DNA of 64,000 nucleotides from a virus: positions 22,708-86,707 of IMG/VR virus record IMGVR_UViG_3300033571_028151; one strand, written 5' to 3'. Positions 31,258 to 40,982 of the stretch are shown here, piece by piece. A model generated the notes under the pieces. It was not told the origin of the DNA. It did no database searches and saw only the letters and a list, made by a program, of their open reading frames with translations. The first letter of the stretch is position 1. The number at the start of each line of letters is the position of its first letter. A program made the translations under genes and the position numbers.

Positions 31258-32179
31258 AAATATTATTAAACTTCACACTGCGGATGACGGCAAAGTCTGG
31301 TACGCCCGCGGTATTAGTTCTGTAAAAAACTCAGAACAGATAGCCGACAGTTTTTTGTTGTCGCCTATTGTTTCTGGAATTGGACTGACGTTCCGCGTGC
31401 TGGGCGTTAAACAAAATGCAGAACTAATTTGTGCGCTCTACCATCGCCGATACAGGGGCGAAGTCCGGTCGGTTGAAATTGCCGGACCGAACATTCTGGA
31501 CAGCCAGTATGAACTGAGCAGTCCGGAACTGGTCTTGCAACGCATGCGGACGGCTACTGTAGCCCCCGCGTGCGGCGGTTGGCATCAATTAACAATGCAC
31601 GACTACCCGGCGTACGCGATGCTTGCGCGGATGCTGCGCACGAATTACGACTACGACGAATCCGTCCAGCAGTATTTCCAGATGCATCCCGCGCACAAAG
31701 CGCTAGGTTTTATCCCTACGCTTGATCCGGCGTCCGCGGCCAAGATGCTCATCTACATTGTCGACCCGCGGTGGTATATCGATCGCCGCCGGCCGGAACG
31801 TATCAAGAAACTTGAACTGTTTCTCGGCCTTACGCCGGCAATCCAGCAAAAAGTTTCAAATAGCAAAAAACTGCTGACCAAGGCGCGCGAGTTTCGTTGC
31901 GCTTCTGTTTTGAATAGTTGGAAGACGCAGCCGGTAGGGCGCGTCGATTTAAAAAACCCGGCTAACTTTTTGTATCGCATTCATCAGGCGGCGGGAAGTG
32001 GCCCAAAGGGCGACTTACGGGCATCACAAGCGTTTATTCGTTACGTCAACGACAACTGGCTGTCAGGGCTGGAAAACCGCAAGGGTGCGCGCGACGGGCT
32101 GTTTGCGCCAAACCTGTTTTTCAAGACGCCGGCGGAATGTGGGTCGTACGAATACCACATGAATCCGCCAAAGAAATAG
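31238..32179 (+). CDS. Hypothetical protein in the replication block
   Basis: 313 residues from ATG 31238, with CCGGAG upstream. Overlaps the SbcC end. An alpha/beta N-terminal half and a helical second half with basic patches (IDRRRPERIKK, NSKKLLTKAREFR) could bind DNA. No family recognised, but the position suggests a replication or recombination accessory. Confidence 0.55.
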   Translation: MFVPQDENIIKLHTADDGKVWYARGISSVKNSEQIADSFLLSPIVSGIGLTFRVLGVKQNAELICALYHRRYRGEVRSVEIAGPNILDSQYELSSPELVLQRMRTATVAPACGGWHQLTMHDYPAYAMLARMLRTNYDYDESVQQYFQMHPAHKALGFIPTLDPASAAKMLIYIVDPRWYIDRRRPERIKKLELFLGLTPAIQQKVSNSKKLLTKAREFRCASVLNSWKTQPVGRVDLKNPANFLYRIHQAAGSGPKGDLRASQAFIRYVNDNWLSGLENRKGARDGLFAPNLFFKTPAECGSYEYHMNPPKK

Positions 32180-32180
32180 C

Positions 32181-32678
32181 ATGCAAGAAATTACGGTCAC
32201 AATTCGCTTCAATCGCGTATGCCTTGGTGCGGCTAAAAAGCGGCGGCACGGACAGGTCATATTCTGCTTCGAGCGCGACCCGAGTGACCGCGTAATGTTC
32301 ATGTCGTCAGCGTGGTTGGCCTGCATGCGTCACGCGGCGAAGATCGCTAATCGTCACCATTCGGAGGTCAAAAAGATTGATTGGTGTCCTGTGATTGTCG
32401 GCGAGCCGCGCAATGACTGGCGTCGAACGATCCTGACACCGAATCAAAACAACGACGGTATGCGCAGTCACTACGCGCTGCATGAGGCGTTTCGCCCGGG
32501 GGACACGGTAGTCGTTTCCGCCGTGCTCCCCGATGAGATATCATTGGCGGACTTCAACCACTTGCTCACACTCATCGGCAAGTACAGAGGATTTTCGCCA
32601 TTTAACAACGCACAAGATAAATATGGGACATTTGAAGTCATATCAATCGAACCAGTCGCAGGCCCGGGAAGCGACTAA
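32181..32678 (+). CDS. Hypothetical protein
   Basis: 165 residues. Beta-rich, with a central HHSEVKKIDWCPVIVG segment. No known family. It lies between the SbcC-associated gene and the helicase, one base from each, so it is likely co-expressed. Confidence 0.6.
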   Translation: MQEITVTIRFNRVCLGAAKKRRHGQVIFCFERDPSDRVMFMSSAWLACMRHAAKIANRHHSEVKKIDWCPVIVGEPRNDWRRTILTPNQNNDGMRSHYALHEAFRPGDTVVVSAVLPDEISLADFNHLLTLIGKYRGFSPFNNAQDKYGTFEVISIEPVAGPGSD

Positions 32679-32679
32679 C

Positions 32680-34212
32680 ATGAATTTCGCTGGATATCCG
32701 GTGGTTATTAACCGCACCGGAAACGTGCTCAAGATTACGGGCGCCGGCGGAACTGCCCTGAATCCAGAACTGACCACTCGGCTGACGAAAGACCTCCGCT
32801 ACGAGCACGTCGAACAACTTCATGGGCAGTCTCGCAAGAATCCGATTACTGGGCAGCGGATTTTCTTTCAAACGCGCGAGTACAAACTGTATCGCGTTGA
32901 AAACGGTCATGTTGTGCTGCTCAGCGGCTACATGGCGCGCATGGTTAACAGGCTCAAGAAACTGGGCTGCGCGCTGACCATTATCGATTCGTCTCCGCAA
33001 CGCAAACGCCCCGATTGTTATGTGCCGCGGTGGGAGAACCTGTCCGGCAAGATCGAGTTCCGCGCTCGACAGGAAGAATGCCTGCGACTAATTTCGCGTG
33101 TTCCGTGCGGCATCATCAAAGCCGTGACGGGCTTCGGCAAGACGACCCTGATTGGCGCCGCCTCGCAATTGTTTCCAGACGCCCGCATCGACGTAGTCAC
33201 CAAGTCCGTCGACGTGGCGGAGCGTATCGTGCGCAGCCTCCGGCGGTTTGTACCGAAGGTGGGCATGATCGGTGACGGGTGGAAACAGCGCGAGCGAGTC
33301 ACCGTCATTACGGCTGGAAGCCTGCAACACGCTGACGGCGAAGCAGACTTCATGTTTGCCGATGAAGTTCACCAACTTGCCACAATTAACTTTTCGACGG
33401 CGTTGGCGGCGCGGTATAGAAACAGCCGCAACTTCGGCATGTCTGCCACGCCGTATGCGCGCATGGACAACGCTCACGCGATTTTGGAGCCGCTGTTCGG
33501 GCCGATGATCTTCGACCTCCCGTACCAGCAAGCGGTCGAACTGGGCCTCGTGGTGCCGGTCAAAGTGCGCTGGCTGCCAATCCGCTTGACACACAACCCC
33601 GCGGAGAGGTACAAGCACCGCGTCGCGCGCAAGCGCTACGGCATCTGGACGAATCACGCCCGCAACAGCCTTATCGCCGACGCTGTGCGCGAATACCCCG
33701 AAGACTACCAGATTCTCATTCTGGTTGAGACCATTGAACATGCGGTGCATCTTGGTTCGCTTCTGCCCGAATTCACACTCATGTATTCGCAGATGGCGCC
33801 GTACGATTGCACAGCGTACAAGCGGCTTAAACTTTTGCCGCAAGACTATAAACCGCTTACAGACGTACAAAAGCACGATATGCGATCTGCGTTTGAAAGC
33901 GGCGCTTTGCGACGCGTCATCGCCACCGACGTGTGGTCGACCGGCGTTGACTTTGAGCAGTTAAACGTTCTTGTACGGGCCGACGACCGCGACAGCGACA
34001 TCGTGGACGTACAGGGGCCGGGGCGCGTAAGTCGAACTTACACATCACCTGACGGGGTCAAGAAAGAGTTCGGCGAAGTTATCGACTGTATGGACACATT
34101 CGACCCGACGTTCTATCGCAAGAGCACCGGCCGCCGCGATAGTTACAAACTGTTGGGATGGGAGCAAGATTGGAATGATGCCGCAAGGAGTTGGCGAACA
34201 AAAGACCGATAA
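32680..34212 (+). CDS. SF2 helicase, UvsW-like
   Basis: 510 residues from ATG 32680. The N-terminal 120 residues look like a beta-rich accessory domain. Walker A VTGFGKTT (about 149-156), a DEVH box (about 228-231), SATP (about 254-257) and the terminal QGPGRVSR (about 445-452) are the SF2 set. The plan resembles T4 UvsW and related RecG-like annealing helicases that act on branched DNA. Ends inside the next gene by 38 bases. Confidence 0.8.
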   Translation: MNFAGYPVVINRTGNVLKITGAGGTALNPELTTRLTKDLRYEHVEQLHGQSRKNPITGQRIFFQTREYKLYRVENGHVVLLSGYMARMVNRLKKLGCALTIIDSSPQRKRPDCYVPRWENLSGKIEFRARQEECLRLISRVPCGIIKAVTGFGKTTLIGAASQLFPDARIDVVTKSVDVAERIVRSLRRFVPKVGMIGDGWKQRERVTVITAGSLQHADGEADFMFADEVHQLATINFSTALAARYRNSRNFGMSATPYARMDNAHAILEPLFGPMIFDLPYQQAVELGLVVPVKVRWLPIRLTHNPAERYKHRVARKRYGIWTNHARNSLIADAVREYPEDYQILILVETIEHAVHLGSLLPEFTLMYSQMAPYDCTAYKRLKLLPQDYKPLTDVQKHDMRSAFESGALRRVIATDVWSTGVDFEQLNVLVRADDRDSDIVDVQGPGRVSRTYTSPDGVKKEFGEVIDCMDTFDPTFYRKSTGRRDSYKLLGWEQDWNDAARSWRTKDR

Positions 34213-34927
34213 CGGACCACCGCTTGATCCGGAGTGGTATCGGCAATTGAGCGACAAACAACTAGCGGCTTACGTGCGCTACTTGTTTATCTATTTTTGC
34301 GAAGGCACGATCGACTGGGACGCAGACGCCCACACAATTGATCGGCCGCACTGGGACGGCGGGCGCGACAGGTACGGCACCAACCACAAATCGGTTTGGA
34401 GCAAAATCGTACCGCTGATCAAGCGTCACGACGCCAGCCCGGGTATTTGGGTTGCCGCGCACTTCTCGCCGTCACTGCACGCAGCGAGGATCGCAGCCGG
34501 CAAAAATGTTATTAACAACAAGCCGGAAATTCTTAGCAGTCCAATTTCGTTTGATGTTTACAACGATTATTTACGAACCTTTGACACGCAGGTTCAACAA
34601 CAATATGCTTCGGCTGAGGCGTCTATTTCTACTCGTTACGCAATCACTGAGGCGTTTAATCTGCCTGAAGACGATCAGGTGCTGCTCGTACTGTGCGACA
34701 AGTCTCACGTAAATGCGCCGCCGTTTTTGCGGCACGCCTTTGCGGCTGAATTGCAGTGCCAGCGGGCTGTAAACAAGTTTATCTGGCCTGCTGCGATAGA
34801 GTACGAAACGAAACAAGCGCTATACGACAAGTTCATTGAGGCCAACCCGGAACTCGATTGGTTTGTCCCGCCCAGTCTAAAAAAGTTTGTCGCAGGTATT
34901 CGGAAGCATTGGAGGCGGTATGCCTAG
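34175..34927 (+). CDS. Hypothetical protein before the replicative helicase
   Basis: 250 residues; ATG 34175 or 34178. A helical N-terminal segment (LAAYVRYLFIYFCEG) and mixed remainder. No motif recognised. It is directly upstream of the DnaB-like gene and overlaps it by 8 bases, so a role in helicase loading is possible but not shown. Confidence 0.55.
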   Translation: MMPQGVGEQKTDNGPPLDPEWYRQLSDKQLAAYVRYLFIYFCEGTIDWDADAHTIDRPHWDGGRDRYGTNHKSVWSKIVPLIKRHDASPGIWVAAHFSPSLHAARIAAGKNVINNKPEILSSPISFDVYNDYLRTFDTQVQQQYASAEASISTRYAITEAFNLPEDDQVLLVLCDKSHVNAPPFLRHAFAAELQCQRAVNKFIWPAAIEYETKQALYDKFIEANPELDWFVPPSLKKFVAGIRKHWRRYA

Positions 34928-36617
34928 TTATGGAAGATTCAACGACACACCCACTGACGATATCGCCCTCACGTTCGCCGAAATCAAAGCACTTGTGCGG
35001 GGTTTGATCCGGTTTCCAAGCCTGCTTAAGTCGGCGTTACGGGTGAGTTTTGCGCCAGCGCTATTCAACGGGGCAGACGAGCAGGGTCTGCACCTGTTCA
35101 TGCTGATCTACGTCAGCCTGCACGACCGGCACGGAGTCGTGACGAAGGACATGTTCTTGTCCGAAATCGAATCGATGTCGCAATTGCATACGATTGCGAT
35201 GGGGCCGAACGAAGCGGACTTCCTCTTTGGTGAAAGCCCCGAAGCGGAAGGTTTTATTGATTTTGCCTTTGCGCCGCCGGCCCGCGAACTAGAACCTGCG
35301 GAGCACAGAGCCGAACGAACGTACGTCACAAACATTATTCGTCGGTTTTTAAATGCTCGGTTTTTGAAGCAACGGCTCAGAACGTTGATCGGGCAGAGCA
35401 ACGACAACACGTCGCCGCTGGAGTTCCAGCAGTTGTTGTCAGAGTTTAACACGCAAGCGCAGGCGATTAAATTTCTCGGCAACGAGGCGGTGAATTCCGC
35501 CGTCATGCCCGATTTCGGCGACGAACTTGTTTTGCCGCCCAAGTTTGAACCCACCACGATTGCGTGGATTGATAACTTTATAAGCGGCTTTCGCGAGGGC
35601 GACGTGATCGGCATGCTTGGCCCGTATGCCGGCGGAAAGACCACCATGCTTACCACCGTCGCAATTCGGATGGCCCAGCAGTATGCGGCGAACAACCAGA
35701 ACAAACTGGCGGTTTACATCTGCTACGAGGACGGCGCGCAAAAGTTGAACTACACGTTCTACTCTGCCGCGGCGCACATCGAACGTGCGGCGTTTATCAA
35801 CAAGTCGTCCGAAGAGGTGTGGGCTGGGCTGTCGACGCGCGAGACATTGAAACCGTACGAGCGGCACATTCCAGTTAACGCAAATTCTGAAATCCTGTTG
35901 TGCGAGCGGGACCGTTGGTCTGCGGTGCAGCAGTGGTACAACTCAAACTTTGTGTTTCTCGATTTTTCAGCAAACCCGGACACCGGCGGTCGCGGCAACG
36001 GCGGCGTCCACGAAATCGTGGCCACGCTGGAAAACCTCGTCGCGCAGACTGGGATGCAGATTGGCGTGGTGTGCATCGACTATGCCAGCATCATGCTCAA
36101 TCGTGAAATGGCGCAGAACACAGCGACAAAGTACCAAGAACAGATTTGGCGACAGTTGCAAATGTTGCCCGACGAGTTGAAGACTGCGGTTGCTATCCCG
36201 TTCCAGTGCGCGATTTTCTTGGCGCATCAGTTGGCGGGTAGCGACATCAAGAACATCCCGCCTTATCGGCACGTGACGCATTTTGACGCGCAGGGTTCAA
36301 AAGCCTTTGCCGAGAATTTGCACGCCTGCATCTGCCTCAACCGGCCCGATCCGGAATCGCGCGTGTCGACGATCAACTGGTCGAAGATTCGTTTCGGGCG
36401 GCCAGCGTCACCGTACGGGCTGGTTCAGATAGATGAAAACGTTGTCGATGTACGATCGGTCGACGACGAATATTACGTCAATGAATTAGGCAAAAAGATC
36501 ATGCGTCGCGATGACACGGCTCCGACGTCACACAACAACGTCGTTGTGGCGCCGGGCGATGTTCAGCGCCGCCGCGTGATGCCAAACATTGATACGTTCG
36601 GAAGCGACATGCTGTAG
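34920..36617 (+). CDS. DnaB-like replicative helicase
   Basis: 565 residues from ATG 34920 after TTGGAGGCGG. The RecA-like core has Walker A GPYAGGKTT (about 234-242) and a Walker B-like VCIDYAS (about 384-390). The N-terminal 200 residues are helical, as in DnaB/gp41 helicases. The C-terminal extension includes a Pro/Asp-rich tail. It would unwind DNA at the fork, paired with the primase encoded 8 bases downstream. Confidence 0.75.
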   Translation: MPSYGRFNDTPTDDIALTFAEIKALVRGLIRFPSLLKSALRVSFAPALFNGADEQGLHLFMLIYVSLHDRHGVVTKDMFLSEIESMSQLHTIAMGPNEADFLFGESPEAEGFIDFAFAPPARELEPAEHRAERTYVTNIIRRFLNARFLKQRLRTLIGQSNDNTSPLEFQQLLSEFNTQAQAIKFLGNEAVNSAVMPDFGDELVLPPKFEPTTIAWIDNFISGFREGDVIGMLGPYAGGKTTMLTTVAIRMAQQYAANNQNKLAVYICYEDGAQKLNYTFYSAAAHIERAAFINKSSEEVWAGLSTRETLKPYERHIPVNANSEILLCERDRWSAVQQWYNSNFVFLDFSANPDTGGRGNGGVHEIVATLENLVAQTGMQIGVVCIDYASIMLNREMAQNTATKYQEQIWRQLQMLPDELKTAVAIPFQCAIFLAHQLAGSDIKNIPPYRHVTHFDAQGSKAFAENLHACICLNRPDPESRVSTINWSKIRFGRPASPYGLVQIDENVVDVRSVDDEYYVNELGKKIMRRDDTAPTSHNNVVVAPGDVQRRRVMPNIDTFGSDML

Positions 36618-36625
36618 GAGTTTTT

Positions 36626-37705
36626 ATGGCAATGACACACTCGTCAATGCCTAGAGTAAATCCGTTAAACCCCAACTTGTATGCGCTGCTGGAACACAAG
36701 TTTGGCGAAGTGAAGATCGCAAACGCCGGATCATCGGCGAATATCCAGCGGTTTCCAGACCCGCTCCGTCCCGGGCGCATTATCACCCAAGCGCACTGGT
36801 GGGGCGAATACTACTGCGTGAACTGCCCGTTCTGTAACGATGTCGGCAACAAGTTGTGGATTAATCATCTGTACGGCGCAGATTACGATCAGCGAACCGG
36901 CAGACGGACTGACACGTTTCTCGCGACATGCTACAAAAACGGCTGCATAGCGACCCCGGGCCGAGCGGAACAATTAGAAGACATGATTTTTGGCCCCGGC
37001 AAATGGGCGAACCGCAAAATGGCGATTCGCTCCGGCGATTTGTCGATAGCCCCGGAAACGATTGATGTTCCCGGTGAAATCATTCCGCTGAAAGATTTGC
37101 CGGCGCAACACCCCGCAGTCGAGTACTTAACCGACCGCGGATTTGATATCAATGAACTGTCAGATGTTTTTCAGGTCGGCGTCTGCACCGCCGCCACGAC
37201 ACGCTACCGAATCATGAACGGTCGAATCTATATTCCGTCGTTCTTTAACGGGAAGTTGCTGGCGTGGCAGGGCCGTTTAACTCGCAACCCAGCGAGCAAG
37301 CAGGAACCCAAGTACTACACGCAGGGGCGCAAAAGCCGCGCACTGTATAACTACGACAACGCTTGCCGCGAACGCACTGCCGTGATTGTCGAGGGCGCTC
37401 CAAGCGTCTGGCGGATTGGGCGGGCTGGGGTGTCTATCTTCGGTAAAACTTTGTCCTACTGGCAGGAAAACACGATTGCAACGACGTGGGCTGGAAAGCC
37501 GGTCTTCGTTGTGCTAGATTGCGACGCCCAAAAGGAGTTGGAGCACGTGGTCACGCAGTTGTGTCAACACAATTTGCATGTCGTGCCCGTAGTGCTGCCG
37601 GACGAACGCGATCCGGCCGACTACTCGCGGGGTGATTTGCGTGACATTCTTTCGGCTGCGGCTTCCGCAGTAAACGTCAAGGCTGATTTGTCTTTCTTAG
37701 AGTGA
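36626..37705 (+). CDS. DNA primase with zinc-binding and TOPRIM domains
   Basis: 359 residues. C64, C67, C70, C102 and C107 (YCVNCPFC...TCYKNGC) form an N-terminal zinc-binding domain. The TOPRIM region has AVIVEGAPS (about 251-260) and VVLDCDAQ (about 295-300). It synthesises RNA primers for lagging-strand replication. Start ATG 36626 follows GGAG. Gene order helicase, primase, polymerase is normal for a phage replication block. Confidence 0.8.
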   Translation: MAMTHSSMPRVNPLNPNLYALLEHKFGEVKIANAGSSANIQRFPDPLRPGRIITQAHWWGEYYCVNCPFCNDVGNKLWINHLYGADYDQRTGRRTDTFLATCYKNGCIATPGRAEQLEDMIFGPGKWANRKMAIRSGDLSIAPETIDVPGEIIPLKDLPAQHPAVEYLTDRGFDINELSDVFQVGVCTAATTRYRIMNGRIYIPSFFNGKLLAWQGRLTRNPASKQEPKYYTQGRKSRALYNYDNACRERTAVIVEGAPSVWRIGRAGVSIFGKTLSYWQENTIATTWAGKPVFVVLDCDAQKELEHVVTQLCQHNLHVVPVVLPDERDPADYSRGDLRDILSAAASAVNVKADLSFLE

Positions 37706-37708
37706 ACA

Positions 37709-40700
37709 ATGGCCCACGCTGTGTCTTTAAATCACAGGCATGCCAGCGCACTTTACGACGACACAGGGGCGGAACTAACCGCCGACCTGTTTCCGATGGT
37801 TGCGCTTGATTCTGTCGGCATGCCTCCAGCAGGCGCCGACTTTATTGCTCACGCCGTGGCACTAGGTGACGACCCCACGGTTGTGAACGTCAAAAACAAA
37901 AAGAAACTACCGGTGGGCGAAAAACTCGTCCATCTTTACCGAGCCGCGCTGTATGACCCGGCGTTCTCGATGCCGATCACGCTCAAGGGCGGCGCTGAGA
38001 TTGTGCAGTTCCTGCCCGGTCATTTGATGAAGTACGGCACCGGTGACGACCCCGTCTACGGCCCGAAGCCGGCGCGCGTAATGATCGTCGGCAAGATTCC
38101 GGGCATTAACGAGTTGAGCGACCGCAGCGCGATCACCGGCCCTGTGATGGAACCGCTGTTCAAAGCGCTGCGGCAGTGCGGGTTCAATACGCAAGACTAC
38201 CGCGAGTGGTACATTACGCACGCGTGCAAGTTCGGCTCTCCGACGCCCGACACTACCGCAGTTCCTGCGGCGTGGATTAAAAACTGCGCGGTTTTACTAG
38301 CGCAGGAAATCAGGCTTGTCAAACCGGACTATATTCTGTGTCTTGGTAACGAGGCCACGAAGGCTGTTTTAAATACTAATGCCAGCGTGTCTGATCTTGC
38401 CGGCCGAGCGACGCCGCTGAAGACATACGACGCCGACGGCCACGAGCGTGAAATTCGCGTCATGTCTGTGATGCATCCGGGCTACGTTCTCCGCAAGCCC
38501 GAGGTGTACGAAGACTTTTGCGGGCAGTTGGCGCGGTTCAAAGACTTGGTCGAAAACCGCGAGACAATCGTTGAAGAGGTCGATCACGCCGACATCTACA
38601 CGGAAGACGCCCTGCGTGAAACCGTGGACGCAATGCTGGCCGATCCAGACCCGAGTGCCAACATTATCGCCGTCGACTGCGAGTGGCACGGCGACTACCC
38701 GACAGAAGAAAGTGCGTATCTTCGTACTGTTCAGATATCAAATAAGGATAAGTGGGCGCGCACAATTGTTCTGCGCCATCAAGGAGGTGCAGATGCTTTT
38801 AAACCTAATCTGGAGGCGGCACGGTTGCAACTCGCCCGGTTGCTCAAAAGTACGCCGGAAAGGCATGTCCGTGTCGGCGGTCACTTTTTCCGTGCTGACT
38901 TGCCATGGCTGTTTGCTTTTGGCGTGGATGTGCGCCCGGAGTATGCTCCCGCCACCGACCCGGACGACCGAACCCACGGCGGCTGGGACACCAGCCTCAT
39001 GTACCACGCGGTTAATGAGTGCGCCAAATATGGCCTCGACGTCTGCTCCATGCGATTCACCAGTGCGCCTACATACTGGGACGAACTGAACGAGTGGCGT
39101 AAACGCTATCGCGCCGAGAACAAGTTAAAAGCCGGCGATATGGAGGGCTACGGAGATTGCCCTGCCCACGTGCTGCATCCTTACGGCGCATACGACGCTG
39201 ACGTCACGCGCCGAATCATGATGCATTTTTACGGCACTAACGGTAAAGACGGCGCTCTCGCCCGTGACCAACACGGCCACGATTGCTGGTTGCCGTACTG
39301 GACAGCGCACCGGGCGTCGTTGTCGTTTCTGGAAATGGAAATGACCGGGCTTGTGATCGACCGCACACGCGCCGACGAACTGACAACGTTATTCATGAAT
39401 ACTCAAGAACGACTGTTGGCAGAGATTCGCGCAGAATTAAACTGGCCGGATTTCAACCCAAAGAGCCAGCCGCAGTTGTCGGTCGCTTTATTTGGCGAAG
39501 CGTTTTCAAATAGATATACCAATCCGCCAAACGTCCCGGAAGGCGCGCAGTTGCTGAACCTGCGGCCAGTTAAGACAACCGGTAAGCGGCCGGTTCTGTG
39601 GAACGAAATGAGTTGGCGGGGTGTGAATCCTGATACGGCTACGCCCAGCACCGACAAGGAAAGCCTTGGCATTCTCGGGCACATAAATCCCACCGCGGCT
39701 AAAATCCGGGACTACAAGTTTATCAGTCAGGTTTTGCAGTCGGTGTTGCGTAAGCCTTCTATCACGGATGACGGAGACTACGAAGTCGATGAAAACGGTA
39801 ATTACTCGTATGAAAAAGGTCTTGTCGGCTGCGTTCACGCCGACGGTCGGGTCCGTACTCACTTTTTCCAAACTAAAGAAACTGGTCGTGCGTCTTCCTC
39901 GCGACCCCCACTGCAAAACCTCAGTTCCAGACGAGAAAACGACTACGAACGAATTCTTGGCGAACAATACCAACATCCGGTTCGCTCAATATTGCGCGTC
40001 CCGCCCGGCTACGTCGGGATTGAAACAGACCTCACTGGTGCGGAATTGGCGGTCCTCGCGTGGTTGAGTCAAGACGCAGACATGATCGAACACGTGCGGC
40101 GTAACCTGCTGCCGGAAAGCCACCCCGACCATTACGACATCCACAGCCAACAGGCAATTAAAACGTTCGGCATTAGCGACGTTGAGCCGACAAAGAAGGG
40201 GCTGGAGAAAGCCGGCAAGAAAGGTTTACGTATCGCGGCCAAAAACGTGAACTTCGGTATTCCCTACGGTCGCGGCGCCGAAGCCCTTGCGCGACAGTGT
40301 AAAGAAGAAGGCGTCGATGTTACGGCCGATCAGTGCCAAGCGATGATCGAGGCGTATTTTGCGTCCTATCCTCGCACGCGTCATTTCTTGGCTGAGTGCC
40401 GCGCCCGATCGCAAGACCCGGGTTGGCTCATGGGACCGTACGGGCGCATGCGGCGGTTTGTGCCGTCAAAAGATCGCGCCATCAGAGGCGAGCAGGAGCG
40501 GCAAGCGCAGAACTTCCCGATTCAAGGCGGCGTGGCCGATGCCGTGTCTATTGCCTTGTCTAATTTCCAGCGTTACCGCGACGAGCACCCAGAAATCGAT
40601 TACCGAATTGGGTTGCAGATTCACGACGCCATTGTGTTAATTGTGCCGATTGAGCACGCTGAACAGGTGTACAAAGAGGTGGTGCCCAAATGCATGATCG

Positions 40701-40858
40701 ATGCTGTGCCGTTTTATCCGCGACGGTTGGATGGTGGTTTGATTGATGCTGGTCCGTATCGCTTCGGGTCTTCTCGCGAGGTGTTCGTCCACTGGGGCGA
40801 GACACTGAGCGATGACGAAGCCAAGGCGCTCGGATTGCACTGGTTGGCCGAGAAATAG
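37709..40858 (+). CDS. polA: UDG-like / 3'-5' exonuclease / family A DNA polymerase fusion
   Basis: 1049 residues, longer than usual phage Pol A. Residues about 120-285 have the family 4 uracil-DNA-glycosylase plan: VMIVGKIPGINELSDRSAIT, a CKFG...LCLGNEA region and MHPGYVLRKP (about 254-263). The catalytic Glu of GEAPG is Lys here, so activity is doubtful. The exonuclease has D323-x-E325 and Y492...D496 (DEDDy). The polymerase has motif A ETDLTGAEL (D774), motif B LRIAAKNVNFGIPYG (about 840-854) and motif C IHDAIVL, with Asp 973 kept but the usual Glu replaced by Ala 974. UDG-like domains on phage Pol A occur, to my recollection, in SPO1-type phages. Confidence 0.85.
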   Translation: MAHAVSLNHRHASALYDDTGAELTADLFPMVALDSVGMPPAGADFIAHAVALGDDPTVVNVKNKKKLPVGEKLVHLYRAALYDPAFSMPITLKGGAEIVQFLPGHLMKYGTGDDPVYGPKPARVMIVGKIPGINELSDRSAITGPVMEPLFKALRQCGFNTQDYREWYITHACKFGSPTPDTTAVPAAWIKNCAVLLAQEIRLVKPDYILCLGNEATKAVLNTNASVSDLAGRATPLKTYDADGHEREIRVMSVMHPGYVLRKPEVYEDFCGQLARFKDLVENRETIVEEVDHADIYTEDALRETVDAMLADPDPSANIIAVDCEWHGDYPTEESAYLRTVQISNKDKWARTIVLRHQGGADAFKPNLEAARLQLARLLKSTPERHVRVGGHFFRADLPWLFAFGVDVRPEYAPATDPDDRTHGGWDTSLMYHAVNECAKYGLDVCSMRFTSAPTYWDELNEWRKRYRAENKLKAGDMEGYGDCPAHVLHPYGAYDADVTRRIMMHFYGTNGKDGALARDQHGHDCWLPYWTAHRASLSFLEMEMTGLVIDRTRADELTTLFMNTQERLLAEIRAELNWPDFNPKSQPQLSVALFGEAFSNRYTNPPNVPEGAQLLNLRPVKTTGKRPVLWNEMSWRGVNPDTATPSTDKESLGILGHINPTAAKIRDYKFISQVLQSVLRKPSITDDGDYEVDENGNYSYEKGLVGCVHADGRVRTHFFQTKETGRASSSRPPLQNLSSRRENDYERILGEQYQHPVRSILRVPPGYVGIETDLTGAELAVLAWLSQDADMIEHVRRNLLPESHPDHYDIHSQQAIKTFGISDVEPTKKGLEKAGKKGLRIAAKNVNFGIPYGRGAEALARQCKEEGVDVTADQCQAMIEAYFASYPRTRHFLAECRARSQDPGWLMGPYGRMRRFVPSKDRAIRGEQERQAQNFPIQGGVADAVSIALSNFQRYRDEHPEIDYRIGLQIHDAIVLIVPIEHAEQVYKEVVPKCMIDAVPFYPRRLDGGLIDAGPYRFGSSREVFVHWGETLSDDEAKALGLHWLAEK

Positions 40859-40863
40859 GGGGC

Positions 40864-40891
40864 TTGATTCTTCCGCGCGGTCTGCTACACT
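40864..40891 (+). promoter_or_regulatory. Possible sigma-70 promoter with extended -10
   Basis: TTGATT (40864-40869) and TGC-TACACT (40883-40891) at a 16-base spacing match -35 and extended -10 boxes at about four of six positions each. It lies in the 124-base gap after the polymerase stop and would drive the next gene, suggesting separate high-level expression. Confidence 0.4.
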
Positions 40892-40982
40892 GCAAGCAAC
40901 AACGCGGGAGCCTAATCAGCATCCCGTACTTTATTAACAACGCTGGGTACGATACCTAGCACAACAAAGAAAGAGGCTTAAA

